Shown in pieces: positions 22,164 to 30,186 of a stretch of 36,123 bases of DNA. The translations under genes and the position numbers were made by a program. The notes beneath the pieces were generated by a model, which made no database searches, was not told the DNA's origin, and saw nothing but the letters and a program-made list of their open reading frames with translations. Source of the stretch: Acidimicrobiaceae bacterium. GTDB taxonomy: Bacteria; Actinomycetota; Acidimicrobiia; Acidimicrobiales; RAAP-2. The stretch covers positions 1-36,123 of the forward strand of contig PLZP01000085.1 of assembly GCA_003152215.1 (NCBI GenBank). Direction: 5' to 3'. Each line of letters starts with the position of its first letter. Positions within the stretch are counted from its first letter, which is position 1.

Positions 22164-23051
22164 GTGTTGGTTGACGACATCGAAATCACCCCAAGTCGTG
22201 AAGCGACGGTGGGGCCACTTAGCGTGCGTCGCGCGCTTCCGACCCGGGGCCGGCGCACTGTAGGAGCGTGGTGTTTCGCCGATCACATGGGTCCCCTTTC
22301 GCTCACACCTGATCGATCAATCGATGTCGCGCCGCATCCCCACATTGGACTGCAAACGGTGACGTGGCTCTTCAGTGGTGAGTTCCTGCATCGTGACAGT
22401 CTTGGTTCAGAGCAGCTGATTCGAGCCGGTCAGCTGAACCTGATGACCTCGGGACACGGTATTGCGCATTCGGAAGAGAATCCGGGACGAACCTCAGGCG
22501 AGTTGCACGGATTACAGCTCTGGGTGGCACAACCATTGAATACCCGCGATGGGTCGGCCGAATTCGTGCACCTCGCCGAACCTCCCAGGATGACGTTGGA
22601 GAATGGCATCGCCACGGTGTTAGTGGGCGAGTTCGCCGACGCTCAATCGACTGCTCGCCGCGACACCGACCTCGTCGGCGTGGAGCTTGATCTCCACGGT
22701 GGCGACACAGCCTTCGGACTTGATCCGACGTTCGAGTACGCACTCATCGTTGCGAACGGTGAGGTGAACGTCGGGACGACGCCCGTGCGACCAGGACAAC
22801 TCGCGTACCTCGGAAAAGGAGCTGACGAGTGCCGATTGAATTCCTCGCATTCGAGCCGAGCGATGTTGATCGGTGGCGTGCCGTTCGATGAACGGTTGTT
22901 CATGTGGTGGAACTTCGTTGCTCGCACGCAAGATGAGATCTCTGATGCGTGGCGCGCGTGGGCGGCGCGGGACGAACGTTTCGGCAGCGTCGCGTCGCCG
23001 TTCGACCGCATCGAAGTGAGTGCGCCGCCATGGATGCTGCAAACGCGCTGA
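22164..23051 (+). CDS. Pirin-family protein
   Basis: 295-residue bicupin. The metal site of the N-terminal cupin is visible: His58 and His60 in VAPHPHIGLQTVTW, His102 and Glu104 in GHGIAHSE, all in the pirin order, flanked by GAWCFADHMGP (34-44) and SGELHGLQLWV (about 110-120). The C-terminal cupin (about 165-240) has VANGEVNVGTTPVRPGQLAYLG. Pirins bind Fe2+ and have been reported as quercetinases and as redox-sensing partners of regulators; which applies here is unknown. The gene starts with GTG behind a leaderless-type -10. After its stop, bases 23052-23226 contain only the palindrome at 23105-23121. Confidence 0.92.
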   Translation: MLVDDIEITPSREATVGPLSVRRALPTRGRRTVGAWCFADHMGPLSLTPDRSIDVAPHPHIGLQTVTWLFSGEFLHRDSLGSEQLIRAGQLNLMTSGHGIAHSEENPGRTSGELHGLQLWVAQPLNTRDGSAEFVHLAEPPRMTLENGIATVLVGEFADAQSTARRDTDLVGVELDLHGGDTAFGLDPTFEYALIVANGEVNVGTTPVRPGQLAYLGKGADECRLNSSHSSRAMLIGGVPFDERLFMWWNFVARTQDEISDAWRAWAARDERFGSVASPFDRIEVSAPPWMLQTR

Positions 23052-23104
23052 CGCAGTTGACCTGTTCACCATTGCGAGCACGCAACGTCACCACGTTCAT
23101 CGTC

Positions 23105-23121
23105 GTGACCTGGTAGGTCAC
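23105..23121. promoter_or_regulatory. Inverted repeat GTGACC-N5-GGTCAC
   Basis: A perfect 6-base palindrome with a 5-base centre, 106 bases before the ClC start. Like GGGTCA-N5-TGACCC at 13762 it is built from GGTCA/TGACC half-sites with five bases between, but in everted orientation. It could be an operator of the transporter or the stem of a terminator after the pirin gene; there is no T run. Confidence 0.35.
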
Positions 23122-23226
23122 CGAGTCACCGTGGGCCGCCATGGGCGTGGAACACCATTTTTCCCAGAGAGTTACTGGCGTATTGGTGCGCATTACCATG
23201 GGTCGAGCGGGGCCGTGGAGAGGTTT

Positions 23227-24633
23227 ATGGTGCGTAGGCGCAGCAGAGAGAGCGAACGCCTTCGCGTCCCGCCACCGATTCTTAAGCGGCGTGTTCCGTC
23301 GGGACGTGGCGCCATGGAGCAGCCCAACGTCACCCACGACGGTGACGCCCGTCTCACGCCACAGTTCTGGATCGCCGTTGTTCTGACTGGTATTGCCACT
23401 GGCCTGTTCGGCGATCTCTTGATGTGGGTTCTCGCTCTGGCGGAGCGTGCGGGCTTCAACGACCGCTCCGGTAGCTTCCAGAGCGCCGTGGCTGCGGTGT
23501 CGTCGAGTCGGCGAGTCTTGTCACTGTTGATTGCCAGCGTCATCGGTGCTGTTTCGTGGTATCTCATCCGTCGCTATCTACGTCGCGAGAGTTCCGACAT
23601 TGACGACGCCATCTGGAATGGTGACGGTGAACTCTCCGTTCGACGAAGCTTCCTTACGTCAATTGTCTCTGAGGTCGTCATTGGACTCGGTGCGTCAATC
23701 GGTCGAGAGGCGGCGCCGAAGTTGATGGGTGGTGCTTCAGGCAGCGTCGTGTCGCACTGGTTTCAGTTGAGTTCGGAGCAAAAGCGCCTCCTCGTTGCCT
23801 GCGGTGGGGGTGCGGGTCTGGCGTGCGTCTACAACGTGCCCCTCGGCGGTGCGATCTTCACGGCCGAAGTGCTCTTTGGAAGCTTCGCGTTACCCGTGGT
23901 GCTACCGGCTCTCGCGACGTCGTTGATTGCCACGATGGTGGCTTGGCTCTACCTGCCAAACGGTGCGACGTACGCCGACATCCCGCAGTATCGATTCAGC
24001 GGTTCGCTGATGGTCTGGTCGATCGTGGCGGGTGTCCTTATCGGCGTCCTGGCGGTTTTGTACGTCCGACTCATTGCGTGGGCGTCGCACTTTCGAGCGA
24101 AGGGGTCGCAGATCTTCTGGATGATGCCGATCGCGTTCGTCGTCCTTGGCGTGCTCGGCATCTGGTATCCCCAGCTTTTCGGGAACGGCAAGGACATGGC
24201 GCACGATGCGTTTCTTGGCATCGGGGGGATTGGCCTACTCTTCGCACTCTTCGCCCTCAAACCTCTGGTGACGGCGCTCGTGCTTGGGAGTGGTGCCGCC
24301 GGCGGTGTCTTCACGCCCTTCCTCGCGACGGGCGCCATCTTTGGTGCTTTCTTTGGCGCCGCGTGGATCCATATGTGGCCCGGCACCCCGGTCGGCGCCT
24401 TCGCGCTCGTGGGTGCGGCCGCGATGGTTGGTGCGTCCATGCAGGCGCCCTTGGCCGGACTGGTGCTCGTGCTGGAGCTCACTCACATCGGGTTCTCGCT
24501 GGTCATACCAATGATGGCGGCGACGACTATCGCGACGGTTCTGGTGCGACAGATCGATGGCTACAGCATCTACTCTGCGCGCCTCCCTCGACGTGACAAT
24601 GATGGCGTTATGGAAAATCCTGAGGGAACGTGA
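23227..24633 (+). CDS. ClC-family chloride channel / Cl-/H+ antiporter
   Basis: 468-residue membrane protein with the ClC inverted-repeat fold. The visible Cl- path motifs are GLGASIGREAAPKLMGGASG at 153-172, which holds the gating Glu161 (GREGP in most relatives, here GREAAP), GLACVYNVPLGGAIF at 196-210, and GSGAAGGVFTPFLATGAIFG at 353-372 (GGxFxP). The first canonical motif GSGIPE is absent, as in several bacterial subgroups. It has no CBS domains. The ATG at 23227 is 6 bases from GGAG (23217-23220); ATG 23314 is the alternative. It probably exports or exchanges chloride or fluoride-like anions; the fluoride-type signature is not evident. An SRPBCC gene follows after 19 bases. Confidence 0.9.
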   Translation: MVRRRSRESERLRVPPPILKRRVPSGRGAMEQPNVTHDGDARLTPQFWIAVVLTGIATGLFGDLLMWVLALAERAGFNDRSGSFQSAVAAVSSSRRVLSLLIASVIGAVSWYLIRRYLRRESSDIDDAIWNGDGELSVRRSFLTSIVSEVVIGLGASIGREAAPKLMGGASGSVVSHWFQLSSEQKRLLVACGGGAGLACVYNVPLGGAIFTAEVLFGSFALPVVLPALATSLIATMVAWLYLPNGATYADIPQYRFSGSLMVWSIVAGVLIGVLAVLYVRLIAWASHFRAKGSQIFWMMPIAFVVLGVLGIWYPQLFGNGKDMAHDAFLGIGGIGLLFALFALKPLVTALVLGSGAAGGVFTPFLATGAIFGAFFGAAWIHMWPGTPVGAFALVGAAAMVGASMQAPLAGLVLVLELTHIGFSLVIPMMAATTIATVLVRQIDGYSIYSARLPRRDNDGVMENPEGT

Positions 24634-24652
24634 GGATCAGAAAGCATTGACG

Positions 24653-25147
24653 ATGGGTGACGAGCCCCGGACGGTGTTGCACCGATTATTCGCCGGTCCC
24701 CTGGATGAGGTCTTTCGCGCATGGACGGACGCCACGATTCTCCAGGCCTGGTACGGGCCGTTCGACTTCGAGGTGCGCGAGTGTGAGATGGACTTTCGTG
24801 AAGGTGGACAGTTTCGCATCGTCATGGCACACGAAGACGGTCTCGTGTTCGTGACGACCGGTAATTTTGACGACATCATCGCGCGCGAGCGATTCACGAT
24901 GGTCACGCACCTCGATGAACACCCCGACGAATTCATCGAGATCTTTCGACCGCGAGGTTCCAACATTGAGCACGTGCCGCTCATCTGGAACCTCGAAGCC
25001 GGCTTTGAAGATCGCGGGGACGCCGCGCTCGTCACGCTGACGACGACCTATCCGGTGATGGCCGACCGCGACCAGTTCGTTTCCATGCACGGAGAACGTG
25101 GATGGGCGGAAGGCTTTGTGAAACTCGATCGTTTGCTCGGCGCGTAA
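24653..25147 (+). CDS. SRPBCC (AHSA1-like) ligand-binding domain protein
   Basis: 164-residue single-domain protein of the START/Bet v 1 fold. It opens TVLHRLFAGPLDEVFRAWTDATILQAWYGP, the classical AHSA1 start in which a Trp-Tyr-Gly-Pro motif follows the first helix, then FEVRECEMDFREGGQFRIVMAHEDG and the strand FTMVTHLDEHPDEF, and ends with SMHGERGWAEGFVKLDRLLGA, the typical long C-terminal helix (G-W-x-(E/Q)-x-(L/F)-x-x-L-x-x-L). These proteins bind hydrophobic ligands or act on client proteins. The ATG at 24653 lies 19 bases after the ClC stop; a TTG at 24647 is an alternative. It may be translated from the ClC transcript. Confidence 0.87.
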   Translation: MGDEPRTVLHRLFAGPLDEVFRAWTDATILQAWYGPFDFEVRECEMDFREGGQFRIVMAHEDGLVFVTTGNFDDIIARERFTMVTHLDEHPDEFIEIFRPRGSNIEHVPLIWNLEAGFEDRGDAALVTLTTTYPVMADRDQFVSMHGERGWAEGFVKLDRLLGA

Positions 25148-25181
25148 CGTTCATCCCAATTGTTCGTGAAACAATGGTGGG

Positions 25182-25799
25182 ATGTACGTTCCTTCGAAAC
25201 ACGCCGTCGACGAAGAGGCCGCGTGGTCCATCGTGCGCGAAGCCGGCGCGGGCATGCTGGTCGCCGACACGCCCGAAGGGCTCAAGAGCGTCTTCGTGCC
25301 GGTTGTCGTCAGTGACGACCGCGCGACAATCCTCACCCACGTCGCGAAGGCGAACTCGTGGTGGCGTTCATTGAAAGACGGCGATGAAGTCCTGGCTCTG
25401 TTTCTCGTTGCGAGCGCGTACGTGTCACCGTCGAATTACCCGAGCCGCTTTGAGAACCCCGGCGTCGTGCCCACGTGGAACTACGTGGCCGCCGAAGTTC
25501 GCGCAAAGGTCCGCGTGCACGACGACCCCGAGTGGCTAGGACGTCAGGTGCGTCTCGTCACCGATCAGTTTGAAGCGGAGCGATCACCGAAGTGGAGCGT
25601 TGACGATTCGTCGGTCCCGTACGTCGCCGCACAGGTAAAGGCGATCGTGGGCATTGAGATGGAAGTGGTTGCTATCACCGGCAAAGCCAAACTCTCCCAG
25701 AACCGACCGGGCGTCGACCACGATTCGGTGCACGACAACTTCGCCGCAGGCACCCCGTCTGAGCGCAACGTGGCGGCGCGCATGTCCGATGATGGGTGA
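25182..25799 (+). CDS. PAI2-type FMN-binding protein
   Basis: 205-residue protein of the PaiB/PAI2 family (split-barrel flavin-binding fold). Characteristic stretches are YVPSKHAVDEEAAWSIVREAGAGMLVADT at the start, ILTHVAKANSWWRSL, AYVSPSNYPSRFENPGVVPTWNYVAAEVRAKVRVHDD (about 79-115), and KAKLSQNRP near the end (about 167-175). The family was first described as a repressor-like gene affecting protease and sporulation genes in Bacillus; the sequence itself looks like a flavin- or haem-binding enzyme, with no clear DNA-binding element. The gene has a weak AACAAT (25170-25175) 6 bases before its ATG. Its end overlaps the next gene, so it heads a three-gene translationally coupled run. Confidence 0.9.
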   Translation: MYVPSKHAVDEEAAWSIVREAGAGMLVADTPEGLKSVFVPVVVSDDRATILTHVAKANSWWRSLKDGDEVLALFLVASAYVSPSNYPSRFENPGVVPTWNYVAAEVRAKVRVHDDPEWLGRQVRLVTDQFEAERSPKWSVDDSSVPYVAAQVKAIVGIEMEVVAITGKAKLSQNRPGVDHDSVHDNFAAGTPSERNVAARMSDDG

Positions 25800-26286
25800 G
25801 GCGACAATCACCATTCGTCGTAGCGAGCGCGACGACTGGCGAGCGTTGAAGACGATTCGCCTCGAGGCGCTCGCCGACACTCCCGACGCCTACGGTTCCA
25901 CCTGGAAGGAGAATAGTAAGTGGTCCGACGCTCAGTGGAAGAACGCCGCGACCAATCGCCTGTACTACCTCGCGTATCGCGACGACGTTGTGGTCGGCAT
26001 GGTGTCGGGTGGTCTGAACGAGGTGCACCCGGGAACCCGTTGGCTCTACGGCATGTACGTCACACCATCGGATCGAGGAAGCGGGACCGCAGACCGACTC
26101 GTCGCAACGATCTGTGCGTGGGCGCGCAGTGAAGGCGTCGACGCGGTGTACTTGCATGTGACATCGAGTGTCGCGCGAGCTCGCGCCTTCTACACCAGGT
26201 TGGGTTTTCGACCTACTGGCGAATCGTTCCCGATGGACCGTGACAGCGCACTGAGGCTCGAGACGATGGTCCTTGATCTTGACTGA
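25792..26286 (+). CDS. GNAT acetyltransferase (overlaps PAI2 gene)
   Basis: 164-residue acetyltransferase. It opens ATITIRRSERDDWRALKTIRLEALADTPDAYGSTWKEN, typical of a broad actinobacterial GNAT group. The core has YYLAYRDDVVVGMVSGGLNEVHPGTRWLYGMYVTPSDRGSGTADRLVATICAWARSEGVDAVYLHVTSSVARARAFYTRLGFRPTGES, with the acetyl-CoA loop RGSGTADRL and a Val-Tyr-Leu-His-Val strand. Two ATGs, 25789 and 25792, lie before the PAI2 stop, so the genes overlap by 8 to 11 bases and are coupled. In Bacillus, paiA (a GNAT that acetylates polyamines) and paiB are also adjacent, so this arrangement may be an equivalent polyamine-modifying pair; this is inference. Confidence 0.9.
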   Translation: MGEATITIRRSERDDWRALKTIRLEALADTPDAYGSTWKENSKWSDAQWKNAATNRLYYLAYRDDVVVGMVSGGLNEVHPGTRWLYGMYVTPSDRGSGTADRLVATICAWARSEGVDAVYLHVTSSVARARAFYTRLGFRPTGESFPMDRDSALRLETMVLDLD

Positions 26287-26749
26287 CGAGTTCCGTGTCG
26301 AGCGAGTTGCGTCGCATCAACTCCATGATTTGCGTCGGCGAGTCCTGCGCAACGATGACGCGGCGCTGTATCACCCCGATGCTCGCGACGACGAAGTGAC
26401 GTCAATTCACTTCGGCGGACTCCTGGGCGACCGTCTCGTCGTCAGCGCATCCTTCTTTCCCTCGTCGCCGCCGATGAACCCGACGCTGGTGACGTACCAA
26501 CTGCGCTACATGGCGACGGACTTTGACGTGCAGGGTCGTGGCTACGGTGCACTGGTCTTGGCCGTGGCCGAGGACGAACTTCGAACACTCGGCGCCCAAC
26601 AGATTTGGGCGAACGGTCGTGACACCGCACTCGGCTTCTATCGGGCCGTGGGATGGCTGAGCGTTGAGGGTTCAGAGCATTTGAGCCCGGAGACCCAGTT
26701 GCCGCACACGGTGATCTTCAAGCGCTTGGACGACGACGCGCAATTCTAA
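26279..26749 (+). CDS. GNAT acetyltransferase, third gene of the coupled run
   Basis: 156-residue (158 from the longer start) acetyltransferase of a different GNAT subgroup from its neighbour: ERVASHQLHDLRRRVLRNDDAALYHPDAR at the start, then VTYQLRYMATDFDVQGRGYGALVLAVAEDELRTLGAQQIWANGRDTALGFYRAVGWLSVEG with the acetyl-CoA loop GRGYGALV and the FYRAVGW motif. The end, LPHTVIFKRL, matches proteins annotated as GNATs acting on small amines. It begins at TTG 26279 (or TTG 26273), within the stop of the preceding gene, so translation is coupled through an 8- to 14-base overlap. The end of the operon is marked by a new promoter 17 bases later. Confidence 0.85.
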   Translation: MTDEFRVERVASHQLHDLRRRVLRNDDAALYHPDARDDEVTSIHFGGLLGDRLVVSASFFPSSPPMNPTLVTYQLRYMATDFDVQGRGYGALVLAVAEDELRTLGAQQIWANGRDTALGFYRAVGWLSVEGSEHLSPETQLPHTVIFKRLDDDAQF

Positions 26750-26765
26750 GCGCATCGACGTTTAC

Positions 26766-26771
26766 TAGGTT
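26766..26771 (+). promoter_or_regulatory. Candidate -10 element TAGGTT
   Basis: TAGGTT ends 6 bases before the ATG at 26778, separating this gene from the coupled run upstream. Confidence 0.5.
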
Positions 26772-26777
26772 TGGTGT

Positions 26778-27797
26778 ATGCGCAAGCCTCTGGTCTACGT
26801 GACCGTCCTTATTGTCATTGTCGCGGCCGGCGTCTTCGCCCTCATTCATTTCAAGAGTTCGCCGACCCCCACCACGACGACGACGAGCACGACCACCACC
26901 ACGGCTCCGAAATATCCGACCGCTCCTTTGACCGGTCTCCCCGATCCCTCCCTCCAGTCGGGACGACGGCCGGCGCTCACGGTCAAAATCGAGAACACGC
27001 CCGAGGCACTTCCCCAGTGGGGCATTGATCAAGCCGACGTGGTGTACGAGGAGATTGTGAATGGCGGCATCACCCGCCTGGCCGCGATCTTCAACTCTCA
27101 TGCGCCCGTCAAGGTGGGACCCGTTCGATCGGTGCGCCCAACCGACACGCAGGTCGTGTGGCCGCTCGGCGGCATCTTCGCCTACTCGGGTGGCGCGCCC
27201 TACGCGGTGGCGAGTATCTCGACCGTACCGGGATTGAATCTGAAGGACGAGTCAAGTGCCGGCGCCGCCATGTTCCGCGACCCCCAGCTGTACGCGCCAC
27301 ACAACCTGTTCGCGATCGCGCCCAAGCTCTTCGCCTTCGGCGGCACGCCGGTACCGCCGCCGAAGCTGTTCACATATCTCACCAAGACGCAACCGTTCAG
27401 TGGTCGCCCCATCGCGAGTTTCGTCGTCCCCTTTCCGAGTATCTACGGGGTGACCTGGACATGGGACGTCGCCACGTCGTCATGGGACCGAACGCTCTTT
27501 GGAAAGGCCGACGTCACCGGAACGGGCGTGCGAGAGTCGCCCAAAAATGTGATCGTCATGTGGGTGAACTACGTCAATGGCATCGGCACCGAAGCCTCCT
27601 ACGCGAACCTCCAGGGTTCGGGGAAGGCGGCCTTCTTCTCCGACGGCAAGGAGACCGTCGGGACTTGGTCACGCGGCCCATCCAAAGGCGACGTTCTCGT
27701 GTACACATTGGCGAACGGCAAGCCCGCGCTGCTCACGCCCGGTCAGACCTGGGTCGAACTGCTCAACACTGGTGCCGGACTGCCCATCACGCCGTAA
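26778..27797 (+). CDS. DUF3048 (YerB-like) exported protein
   Basis: 339-residue exported protein. It has an N-terminal membrane helix (YVTVLIVIVAAGVFALIHF, about 7-25), no lipobox Cys, and then a low-complexity Thr/Pro/Ser linker (about 28-45) typical of actinobacterial anchored proteins. The rest matches the DUF3048 domain of Bacillus YerB: ALTVKIENTPEALPQWGIDQADVVYEEIVNGGITRLAAIFNS, GPVRSVRPTD and AYSGGAP at the start of the domain, and VNYVNGIGTEASYANLQGSGKAAFFSDGKETVGTWSRG near the end. The function is unknown; the family is thought to act outside the cell. Its ATG lies 6 bases after TAGGTT. It converges on the SRPBCC gene with an 11-base overlap. Confidence 0.9.
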   Translation: MRKPLVYVTVLIVIVAAGVFALIHFKSSPTPTTTTTSTTTTTAPKYPTAPLTGLPDPSLQSGRRPALTVKIENTPEALPQWGIDQADVVYEEIVNGGITRLAAIFNSHAPVKVGPVRSVRPTDTQVVWPLGGIFAYSGGAPYAVASISTVPGLNLKDESSAGAAMFRDPQLYAPHNLFAIAPKLFAFGGTPVPPPKLFTYLTKTQPFSGRPIASFVVPFPSIYGVTWTWDVATSSWDRTLFGKADVTGTGVRESPKNVIVMWVNYVNGIGTEASYANLQGSGKAAFFSDGKETVGTWSRGPSKGDVLVYTLANGKPALLTPGQTWVELLNTGAGLPITP

Positions 27798-28218
27798 CGA
27801 TCGACTCGAGACGTTCCAGCGTCGCATCCATGGCGACTCGATTGCGGTCGGGAAACTTGAACCATTCAATGGCGAAGCCCCATGGTCGGTTGTAGTCGAA
27901 GGATTCAGTGACGTTCGTTCCACCCTCGACCTCCTCGAGGTCGTAGCGCCAGATGAATCGGGCGACGTGGTGCCAGGCAATGGAACGGTTCTCTTCGAAC
28001 ACCACGACTCGATTGCGTGTCACGTAGCCGAGTTTCATCTTCATGTCCATCGAGAATGTGGAGCCGAGCGCGAGTCGTACCGGTGCGTCTTTCACGCCGG
28101 TCACGGTGCCCGAGCCGTCAAAGAGCGAGTGTTTGCGCGGATCGGCCAACAGGTCAAAGATCGTCGCGGGGGGTGCGGCCATAAACCGGGTCACTGAAAT
28201 CGTTCGTAACGATGCCAT
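27787..28218 (-). CDS. SRPBCC-superfamily protein (polyketide-cyclase-like)
   Basis: 143-residue protein of the polyketide-cyclase/dehydrase-type START fold. The opening TISVTRFMAAPPATIFDLLADPRKHSLFDGSGTVTGV is the usual start (the D-P-x-x-H motif follows the first helix), with MDMKMKLGYVTRNRVVVFEENRSIAWHHVARFIWRYDLEEVEGGTNVTESFDY forming the strands and the end, YNRPWGFAIEWFKFPDRNRVAMDATLERLESIV, the C-terminal helix. It is common in mycobacteria and relatives and has no assigned ligand. It starts at 28218, 6 bases after TACGCT on its strand. Its stop overlaps the end of the DUF3048 gene by 11 bases. Confidence 0.87.
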   Translation of the reverse strand: MASLRTISVTRFMAAPPATIFDLLADPRKHSLFDGSGTVTGVKDAPVRLALGSTFSMDMKMKLGYVTRNRVVVFEENRSIAWHHVARFIWRYDLEEVEGGTNVTESFDYNRPWGFAIEWFKFPDRNRVAMDATLERLESIVTA

Positions 28219-28224
28219 TGGCCC

Positions 28225-28234
28225 AGCGTAGGGT
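28225..28234. promoter_or_regulatory. Overlapping divergent -10 elements (TACGCT on minus, TAGGGT on plus)
   Basis: AGCGTA (28225-28230) is TACGCT on the minus strand, 6 bases before the SRPBCC start. TAGGGT (28229-28234) is a -10 for the hydrolase on the plus strand. They share the central TA, so only one of the two promoters can open at a time. Confidence 0.45.
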
Positions 28235-28262
28235 GGTGAGTTGAGCGAAGGATCGGTGGTTG

Positions 28263-29144
28263 ATGGCCTACGAAAAGCGGATGTTCGAGAGCCCGGACGG
28301 GCGAGTGCTCGAGGTTGCGACCGTCGGCGATCCGTCACATCCGACGGTCTTCTTTCATCACGGCACGCCCGGTTCAGCCTCCTTGGTTCGAACCATCGAA
28401 GAGATTGCCACGAAGGGCGATCTCTTTCTCGTCACTATGTCGCGCGCCGGCTATGGCGCGTCGAGTCGTCAGCAAGGTCGCAATGTCGCGGCCGCGGTGC
28501 CCGATACGAGAACGGTGCTCGACGCACTCGGCCTCGATCGCTACGCCGTGGTGGGTTGGTCCGGTGGTGGACCGCACGCGCTGGCGTGTGCCGCGCTCGA
28601 CGCACGCTGCATTGCCGCGTGGTCAATCGCGGGCGTCGCACCCTTTACCGCTGACTTCGATTGGACCGACGGGATGGGACCGGAAAACATCGAGGAAATG
28701 GAGCTCGCGGTGAAGGGCGGTCCCGAGTACGAAGCGCACATGGAGATGATCGGAACCGCCTTGGGCGATGCGAACGCTGACAACGTGATCGATCTGTTCG
28801 GGGGCCTCTTGTCGGACCCCGACAAGGAGACATTGGCGCCGTTGGCGGCTCGCGAACTTTTCGCCGACTCACTTCGTCAAGGCTTCGTGAACGGTTGGAG
28901 CGGTTTCTTCGACGACGACCGAGCGATGATGAGCGACTGGGGCTTCGAACCGGGCGCGATCACGATTCCCGTCGCGGTGTGGTTCGGCGACAATGACCTC
29001 ATGGTCCCTCCGACGCACGCCGCATGGCTGTTACGAACGATCAAAACGTCGAGTGGGCATCACTATCCCGGGGAGGGCCACCTCTCCATCATGGCGAATC
29101 ACTTCGACGAGTTGGCCGCCGACATCAAGAAAGCCGTCGCGTGA
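28263..29144 (+). CDS. Alpha/beta-fold hydrolase
   Basis: 293-residue hydrolase. The oxyanion motif is HHGTPGS at 32-38 and the nucleophile elbow is VVGWSGGGPHALAC with Ser100. The acidic residue is in VWFGDNDLMVPP near 245, and the catalytic His in YPGEGHLSIM near 275. The long variable cap lies between about 130 and 225. Close relatives are annotated as alpha/beta hydrolases of unknown substrate or haloalkane-dehalogenase-like, but the Ser nucleophile points to an esterase or peptidase. The start is ATG 28263, preceded by GAAGGA; TTG 28260 is an alternative. It is divergent from the SRPBCC gene with -10 elements that overlap. Confidence 0.9.
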   Translation: MAYEKRMFESPDGRVLEVATVGDPSHPTVFFHHGTPGSASLVRTIEEIATKGDLFLVTMSRAGYGASSRQQGRNVAAAVPDTRTVLDALGLDRYAVVGWSGGGPHALACAALDARCIAAWSIAGVAPFTADFDWTDGMGPENIEEMELAVKGGPEYEAHMEMIGTALGDANADNVIDLFGGLLSDPDKETLAPLAARELFADSLRQGFVNGWSGFFDDDRAMMSDWGFEPGAITIPVAVWFGDNDLMVPPTHAAWLLRTIKTSSGHHYPGEGHLSIMANHFDELAADIKKAVA

Positions 29145-29175
29145 GCGGGTCACGTCTCTGGTCGCGGACAACATT

Positions 29176-30186
29176 GTGCGCATAGGCAATCTCTACGGCG
29201 CCGATTCGACCTTCCTTGGTGTCCCGAGCGCCGACCCCGACGTAGCTGGCGAATGGTCGAGTGCCGCCGCGGCGATTATCGGCGCGCCCTTCGACGGGGG
29301 AACGTCGCATCGACCGGGCTGTCGCTTTGGGCCACAGGCCATCCGCGTCACCGATTATCTTCCTCACGACGGCATGCGACCGAGTCTGTCCCTGGGCGTG
29401 GACCCACTGATCGACCTCGGCGTCGTTGATTTGGGCGACGTTGAGATGCCCTCGGGTGATACTGAGCTATCACTTCGCCGTCTCGAAGAGCGTGTGACCG
29501 CCGTCGCGAGTGCCGGTGTCATTCCCATCATCCTGGGCGGGGATCACACGATTGCGTTGCCCGACGTCACGGGTGTCGCGCATCACGTCGGGTGGGGACG
29601 AGTATCGGTCATCCACTTCGACGCCCACGCCGACACGGGCAACACGCAGATGGGTTCGCTCTACGGTCACGGCACACCGATGCGACGGCTCATTGAGTCC
29701 GGCGCATGTCGCGGTGACCGATTCTTGCAGATTGGACTTCGCGGGTACTGGCCCGAACCAGCGACGCTGGACTGGATGGCCCAACAGGGCATGCGTTCCT
29801 TCGAGATGAGCGAGATCGTGTCGCGAGGAATGGACGTGGTCCTCGATGAGGCGATTGCGTTGGCGATGACCGACTGCGACGCGGTCTTCCTCTCGGTCGA
29901 CGTCGACGTCGTAGATCCCGGATCGGCTCCGGGTACGGGCACGCCTGAACCGGGGGGACTGACCAGTCGTCAACTCCTCGACGCCGTTCGGCGTGTCGCC
30001 ATGGAGACACCACTCGGCGGCGTCGATGTGGTCGAGGTCTCGCCCCCTTACGACCACGCGGAGATCACTGCGTACCTCGGCAACCGCATCGTGCTCGAGG
30101 CGCTGGGTGGCATTGCTTGGCGCCGAAAAGGCGAACGTGGCGAGCCGACGCGAACTCCCAGCGACCCGCTCTTGAAGGGTCGCTAG
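29176..30186 (+). CDS. Agmatinase / ureohydrolase-family protein
   Basis: 336-residue binuclear manganese hydrolase. The metal ligands are all present: His124 in GGDHT, Asp149, His151 and Asp153 in HFDAHADTG, and Asp242 and Asp244 in SVDVDVVDP, which leads on to GTGTPEPGG, a motif of agmatinases and guanidino-acid hydrolases. The N-terminal region has AIIGAPFDGGTSHRPGCRFGPQAIR. The enzyme would cleave urea from agmatine or a related guanidino compound. The start is GTG 29176; it lacks a good ribosome-binding site, and the frame is open upstream. Its end overlaps the PLP decarboxylase gene by four bases, tail to tail; a link with that decarboxylase in amine metabolism is possible but unproven. 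Confidence 0.9.
   Translation: MRIGNLYGADSTFLGVPSADPDVAGEWSSAAAAIIGAPFDGGTSHRPGCRFGPQAIRVTDYLPHDGMRPSLSLGVDPLIDLGVVDLGDVEMPSGDTELSLRRLEERVTAVASAGVIPIILGGDHTIALPDVTGVAHHVGWGRVSVIHFDAHADTGNTQMGSLYGHGTPMRRLIESGACRGDRFLQIGLRGYWPEPATLDWMAQQGMRSFEMSEIVSRGMDVVLDEAIALAMTDCDAVFLSVDVDVVDPGSAPGTGTPEPGGLTSRQLLDAVRRVAMETPLGGVDVVEVSPPYDHAEITAYLGNRIVLEALGGIAWRRKGERGEPTRTPSDPLLKGR

Noticed and set aside
23020-23226. Longer start for the ClC gene, 69 residues upstream
   Set aside because: The extension is rich in His, Arg and Gly, overlaps the pirin stop, contains the palindrome at 23105-23121, and has no similarity to ClC N-termini.
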